Below are positions 6,134 through 9,266 of a DNA stretch of 9,266 bases, one piece after another (the first letter of the stretch is position 1; every line of letters begins with the position of its first letter). The notes under the pieces were generated by a model. It did not search any database, was not told where the DNA came from, and worked only from the letters and a program-made list of their open reading frames with translations. This stretch comes from an uncultured Clostridia bacterium (GTDB lineage Bacteria; Bacillota; Clostridia; Christensenellales; UBA1242), in contig CALWAB010000046.1 in assembly GCA_944372745.1 (NCBI GenBank), positions 1 to 9,266 on the forward strand. The letters run 5' to 3'. A program made the position numbers and the translations under genes.

Positions 6134-6415
6134 TTATTTCTTGATAAATAGGCTTCTTACGAAATGGTCCATTATAGCCATTTTGCTTTCCATCTCATTA
6201 GGAAGGCTTGGTTCTGCTTGGAAATTCATCAATACATAATAGCCTTCGTTCTTGTAGTTAATAGGATAAGCAAATTTCTTGAGCCCTATTTTGTCAAGAG
6301 TATCTACTGTGCCACCTGCTTTAAGTACCATATTCTGCACTTTGTCAATGAATGCTTCACGCTCTTCATCGGTTGCACTTGCGTCAATGATGTACATCAA
6401 CTCATACTTGTTCAT
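6134..6415 (-). CDS. rpsF: 30S ribosomal protein S6
   Basis: S6 binds 16S rRNA as a heterodimer with S18. The 93-residue protein has the expected length and the family features: N-terminal strand MNKYELMYIID, the helix after DEEREAFIDKVQNMV, GLKKFAYPINYKNEGYYVLMNF (about 44-65), and the end HFVRSLFIKK. A near-perfect binding site AAGGAGG (minus strand, 6430-6424) fixes the start. It is the first gene of the operon, behind a strong promoter. In several phyla the S6:S18 complex represses this operon through the leader RNA; whether that occurs here is not shown. Confidence 0.98.
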   Translation of the reverse strand: MNKYELMYIIDASATDEEREAFIDKVQNMVLKAGGTVDTLDKIGLKKFAYPINYKNEGYYVLMNFQAEPSLPNEMESKMAIMDHFVRSLFIKK

Positions 6416-6441
6416 ATCTTATACCTCCTTATGGTCTTATG

Positions 6442-6459
6442 GCCTAAACTCATTTAGGC
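6442..6459 (-). promoter_or_regulatory. hairpin in the rpsF leader, candidate autoregulatory structure
   Basis: The arms GCCTAAA and TTTAGGC pair perfectly (7 bp, 4-nt loop) 11 bases upstream of the Shine-Dalgarno sequence in a leader of about 70 nt. A second short palindrome, CAGTATACTG, lies at 6468-6477. Position fits the known S6:S18-binding leaders, but I could not match the conserved bases of that motif, so the role is inferred from location only. Confidence 0.35.
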
Positions 6460-6491
6460 AAGGAAAACAGTATACTGCTGTTTCGCCTACT

Positions 6492-6520
6492 ATTATAGCA
6501 TAACTAAATTTTATTTGCAA
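6492..6520 (-). promoter_or_regulatory. promoter of the rpsF-ssb-rpsR operon
   Basis: On the minus strand TTGCAA (6520-6515) is separated by exactly 17 nt from TATAAT (6497-6492), and the -10 is preceded by TGC, making it an extended -10. Transcription would begin near 6485, giving a leader of about 70 nt before rpsF. It is the best-formed promoter in the window. Confidence 0.75.
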
Positions 6521-7217
6521 GGCTTTTGATTTATTTTATAATACGGTTTAAGCTCAGTTAATTTTAAAACCAGCGAAATAATTAAAAAGATAAGAATATT
6601 TGTAGTCTAATCTTTTTAGGAGAGGATATCACTAAAAAATTAAATCAAGTTATTTTTCACAAATTACAAATATTCTTTTAGATTTATTTATATTACACTT
6701 TTTAAAATTCGAATCGCCTATTATTATATTTTTATAACCCGTTCGCTTCAGTACCTTTTTAATCTTTGAAATTTCATAAACATACTTATCAATGAAAATT
6801 TAAAACTACACAACGAGTTCGCTATTTATAATCTAAACTAATATGTACAATTCTATATAGAAGGACACTCTATTTATTTTCATCATAAAATATTATTAAA
6901 CAATTTAAAAATAACTTTTTTAAATTTTAATTAAAAAGCATTAGATAACAAATTCTCACTTTACAATAAAATAAAATCTATACTTTATAATATTAATAAA
7001 ACTTGCAAATACATTATTTTTGTGATATAATTAATTTATTATATCAATATCAATTAATATAAAGTTATTTTCAATCATATAGTTATGAAAAAATGAATTT
7101 TTAAAATTTAATATATTAACAAAATAATAGATTTGATATAATAATTTGATATAATTAAAAATTTTGCTAATTTTTTACAAAAATAAATAATCACAATTAT
7201 CATTAAACAATAAAAAT
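6521..7217. other. gene-free, very AT-rich stretch
   Basis: About 700 bases separate the rpsF promoter from the tRNA. By eye GC is near 20 percent. No open frame of useful length with a ribosome binding site was seen on either strand. It holds several TATAAT-like sequences, including TGATATAAT at 7023-7031, 7134-7142 and 7147-7155. It may be gene debris decayed beyond recognition. No iterons or DnaA-box cluster could be recognised. Confidence 0.6.
7131..7155 (+). promoter_or_regulatory. tandem extended -10 elements, likely tRNA promoter region
   Basis: ATTTGATATAAT occurs twice in a row (7131-7142 and 7144-7155), each copy holding TGATATAAT. The second ends 62 bases before the tRNA. No good -35 is seen at the right distance, so the call rests on the extended -10 and its position. 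Confidence 0.4.
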
Positions 7218-7294
7218 GTTTCCGTAGCTCAGCTGGATAGAGCAGTGCCCTCCTAAGGCAAAGATCGCGCGTTCGAATCGCGCCGGGAACACCA
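7218..7294 (+). tRNA. tRNA-Arg (anticodon CCU)
   Basis: The 77 nt fold into a full cloverleaf. The acceptor stem GTTTCCG pairs with CGGGAAC (one T-G pair), and the D arm is GCTC/GAGC. The anticodon stem encloses the loop CTCCTAA with anticodon CCT at positions 34-36; its outermost pair is G-A. The T arm is GCGCG-TTCGAAT-CGCGC. CCA is encoded. It reads AGG codons. It is a single gene with its own terminator. Confidence 0.96.
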
Positions 7295-7295
7295 C

Positions 7296-7322
7296 AAAAA
7301 ACACTAATTTTAGTGTTTTTTT
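7296..7322 (+). terminator. intrinsic terminator of the tRNA-Arg gene
   Basis: CACTA and TAGTG pair around a 4-nt loop, extended by flanking A and T runs, and a run of seven T follows. It starts directly after the CCA end. The next 200 bases (7323-7527) are AT-rich and hold nothing recognisable. Confidence 0.8.
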
Positions 7323-7520
7323 ATATAATCTTATAATGATTAAATTTTTGTTAAAATTTTACTAATATTTTTATATTCTTTGTTTTATAATCTACGCTAG
7401 ATTTTAAATACAATTTAATTAACTTGCTGCAATTTTAAAGTTTGCTATTTTTATTTATTGAGACAAATAACTTTAACATAAAAATAAACTTAAAAATTTT
7501 AAATTTAATAACTATATTTT

Positions 7521-7556
7521 CTAAAAAACTGTTGTCAAAACAACAGTTTTTTTTCT
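7521..7556 (-). terminator. intrinsic terminator of the Ig-like protein gene, possibly bidirectional
   Basis: ACTGTTGT (7528-7535) and ACAACAGT (7540-7547) form a perfect 8-bp stem with a 4-nt loop. It is flanked by A-runs on one side and T-runs on the other, so both strands show stem plus U-tract. It lies 17 bases beyond the minus-strand stop at 7564. No plus-strand gene upstream needs it, since the tRNA has its own. Confidence 0.82.
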
Positions 7557-7563
7557 TTAAATA

Positions 7564-9266
7564 TCATACAATATTCAAAATTATGGAATACTGAATCTCG
7601 CCATTTAGATAGAAATATATTTGTATTGTGCCTTGTTGCATTGCGATTAACCTTTGTATTGAACCAAAGTCCATTATGTAGATATAGTCCGTGATGTCGA
7701 CTTCTTCACCATTCATTTCACACTTCAGTTCGTCATAGTCTTTCGCTACTTCTATATATTTCTTCACATCTATTGTATATTCTTCCGTTTCTATCTCTGG
7801 GGCTTTTATATTGAGTGTTCTTTCTTCTATTATGCCACTTTTATTGTCGACTATCTTTATCGTCGTTTCTCCTGCTTGTATGCCTTGGTATCTTTCTCCG
7901 TCTTTCAGAATATAGGCTTCTTCATAGATAAGGGTTATATCTTTTATGGCATATATTGGGCTTATTGCTACATCTATTTTGAATATGCCATTCAATTCTA
8001 TTTCACTTGGCATTGTGATTGACATTTCTTGTACTTTCACTTCTTGTATGTCTATCTCTATTCTCTCGACTACTCCTGAACCGTCCAATGCCTTTAATTC
8101 TATTGTGCTTATACCTTCTTGTTTTGCTGTTACTATACTATCTATATATTCTACTTTATCATCTATGACTACTTCTACATTATCCTGCAAAGTTAATATT
8201 GCACTATTGTATATTCCGTCTTGCTCTGCTTGTGTTTTATACTCTGTATTATATAGGTACAATGTATTGGTGTTCTCATTTTGATTTGTGAGTGTATAGT
8301 TTATTTTTTGCATATACTCACTCTCTTGTATGTCTACTATTTTCTCTACCTTATTATTATCTATTGGGTCTATGGCTACTATCTTTATTTCGCCTAATGT
8401 GCTTTTTGTAAAGTATACTTTTTGTATATTGTCTTCGCTTTCTATTTTGAGTACTTGTATTCCACTTACATTTATATTATCTACATATTCTTTACTGTAA
8501 GTGATATACATACAGTATGTATCTAATGTTCCGTCTGCCTTTGTATTTACTTTAAGTTCGTTTACTAATTCATTATCCTTATAAATTGCTATACTTTCTA
8601 TTTGTAATTTTGGTTCTACTATCACTTGCACGCTAAATGTTTTTACTTCGTTATAGGACACTTCGCCTTGTATCTCTATTGTATATTCTCCCACACTATT
8701 AGCTTTGAGTGCTTGGCCATTATACTCTATTCCATTATCACTTGTAGAATAACTTACTTGCACTTGTTCTCCACTTCCGTACTTGACTAACTCTATCTCT
8801 TTTGTTTGGCCTTCTACCATTCTTATGGTATCACAATTTACACTCTCTATATATCCATATCTCTTTACTTCTACTTCACATTCTGCGTATAGTAAGCCAT
8901 TGATTCCCATTGTTTGGGCTATTATCTTTGTTCTTCCTTCCTTCTTTGCTATGACTTCCTTTCCGTCATAACTTATTATATCTTCATCATAGGTGTATGT
9001 TATTCCGTTTGCTATCTTGCCATTGTCTAATTCTATGCTTAATGGGGCTCTGTTGTTGCCATTTATATACATTGTCAATGTGCTCTCACTGAAGTTCATA
9101 TCTGTAGCATACACTTTGACATCCAATACTGCCTGCATTGATTCGGTACTAAATGTTACTTGTGTTTCTCCACAACTCACTCCTTTTATACTATTCTCAT
9201 TTATTGACAATATCTCAGGTTTGGATACTTCTATCTTATATCCTTTCCCTGTGACTATTTCATCTA
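7564..9266 (-). CDS. Ig-like (Big2-type) repeat protein, C-terminal part; 5' end at 281-1 if the ends are joined
   Basis: The frame is open from the right edge to a TGA at 7566-7564. Joined to 281-1 it gives 618 residues. After the membrane segment the protein is all polar beta-rich sequence, with a recurring ending of the form xxGxTxIxx that is typical of bacterial Ig-like group 2 domains. The key glycines fall at about residues 84, 162, 244, 343, 436, 517 and 597, so about seven repeats of 78-99 residues. Examples are IAKKEGRTKIIAQ, LKANSVGEYTIEI, VTAKQEGISTIELKA and GIQAGETTIKIVD. No enzyme motif, LPxTG sorting signal or second membrane helix is present. The protein ends inside the last Ig-like repeat. 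It is most likely a membrane-anchored extracellular protein with binding or structural duty. The gene is monocistronic with its own terminator. The Ig-like assignment rests on pattern, not on a profile search. Confidence 0.85.
   Translation of the reverse strand, partial: DEIVTGKGYKIEVSKPEILSINENSIKGVSCGETQVTFSTESMQAVLDVKVYATDMNFSESTLTMYINGNNRAPLSIELDNGKIANGITYTYDEDIISYDGKEVIAKKEGRTKIIAQTMGINGLLYAECEVEVKRYGYIESVNCDTIRMVEGQTKEIELVKYGSGEQVQVSYSTSDNGIEYNGQALKANSVGEYTIEIQGEVSYNEVKTFSVQVIVEPKLQIESIAIYKDNELVNELKVNTKADGTLDTYCMYITYSKEYVDNINVSGIQVLKIESEDNIQKVYFTKSTLGEIKIVAIDPIDNNKVEKIVDIQESEYMQKINYTLTNQNENTNTLYLYNTEYKTQAEQDGIYNSAILTLQDNVEVVIDDKVEYIDSIVTAKQEGISTIELKALDGSGVVERIEIDIQEVKVQEMSITMPSEIELNGIFKIDVAISPIYAIKDITLIYEEAYILKDGERYQGIQAGETTIKIVDNKSGIIEERTLNIKAPEIETEEYTIDVKKYIEVAKDYDELKCEMNGEEVDITDYIYIMDFGSIQRLIAMQQGTIQIYFYLNGEIQYSIILNIV
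9140..9266. repeat. terminal direct repeat, right copy (identical to 1-127)
   Basis: Same 127 bases as the left end, ending flush with the window. See the left copy for the meaning. Counted once, the unit is 9,139 bp. Confidence 0.97.

Noticed and set aside
5487..6503. Several plus-strand open frames of 66-123 residues
   Set aside because: All are antisense shadows of rpsR, ssb and rpsF, which are secure from motifs, spacing and binding sites.
7946..8971. Plus-strand open frames of 112 and 62 residues
   Set aside because: They lie antisense within the Ig-like gene, lack binding sites, and show no protein-family features.
1..9266. Plasmid or phage genome
   Set aside because: Despite the overlapping ends, no replication, partition, mobilisation, integrase or phage structural gene is present, and all recognisable genes are chromosomal housekeeping genes.

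Overview
This window looks like a piece of a low-GC Bacillota (Firmicutes) genome, probably an uncultured clostridial-type lineage. That placement is inferred from four things: AT-rich DNA, strong AAGGAG-type ribosome binding sites, the rpsF-ssb-rpsR operon with a zinc-binding form of S18, and a YbxB-type methyltransferase. The code appears standard: tryptophan is TGG in ung and TGA ends the Ig-like protein gene.

The first 127 bases (1-127) are repeated exactly as the last 127 (9140-9266). Joining the ends gives a 9,139-bp circle. One minus-strand gene then reads in frame across the join: its 5' part lies at 281-1 and its 3' part at 9266-7564. Together they encode a 618-residue protein with an N-terminal membrane anchor and about seven Ig-like repeats. 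The overlap may be an assembler's k-mer redundancy on a closed graph loop. No replication or mobilisation gene is visible and the other genes are housekeeping genes. A plasmid is therefore unlikely. A tandem duplication, an excised circle or a false closure at a repeat are the options to weigh.

Layout from left to right: the 5' part of the Ig-like gene with its promoter (1-385, minus); a decayed small membrane-protein gene (545-1090, plus); ung, uracil-DNA glycosylase (1283-1951, plus); repeat block A (1989-2413); a YbxB/RsmC-like methyltransferase and an RluA-family pseudouridine synthase as a tight pair (2476-3921, plus); a TtcA-family tRNA thiolation enzyme (4026-4751, plus); repeat block B (4760-5272); the operon rpsF-ssb-rpsR on the minus strand (6415-5418) with promoter and terminator; about 700 bp of very AT-rich DNA without genes; tRNA-Arg(CCU) with its terminator (7218-7322, plus); and the 3' part of the Ig-like gene (9266-7564, minus).

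The genes fall into informational housekeeping roles: uracil repair, RNA modification (three plus-strand RNA-modifying enzymes), ribosomal proteins S6 and S18 with SSB, and one tRNA. The most unusual content is the pair of modular intergenic repeat blocks. They are richer in GC than their surroundings. They share a core motif in eight copies on both strands and contain hairpins whose stems differ between copies while pairing and loop are kept. This suggests a structured RNA or a MITE-like element family.
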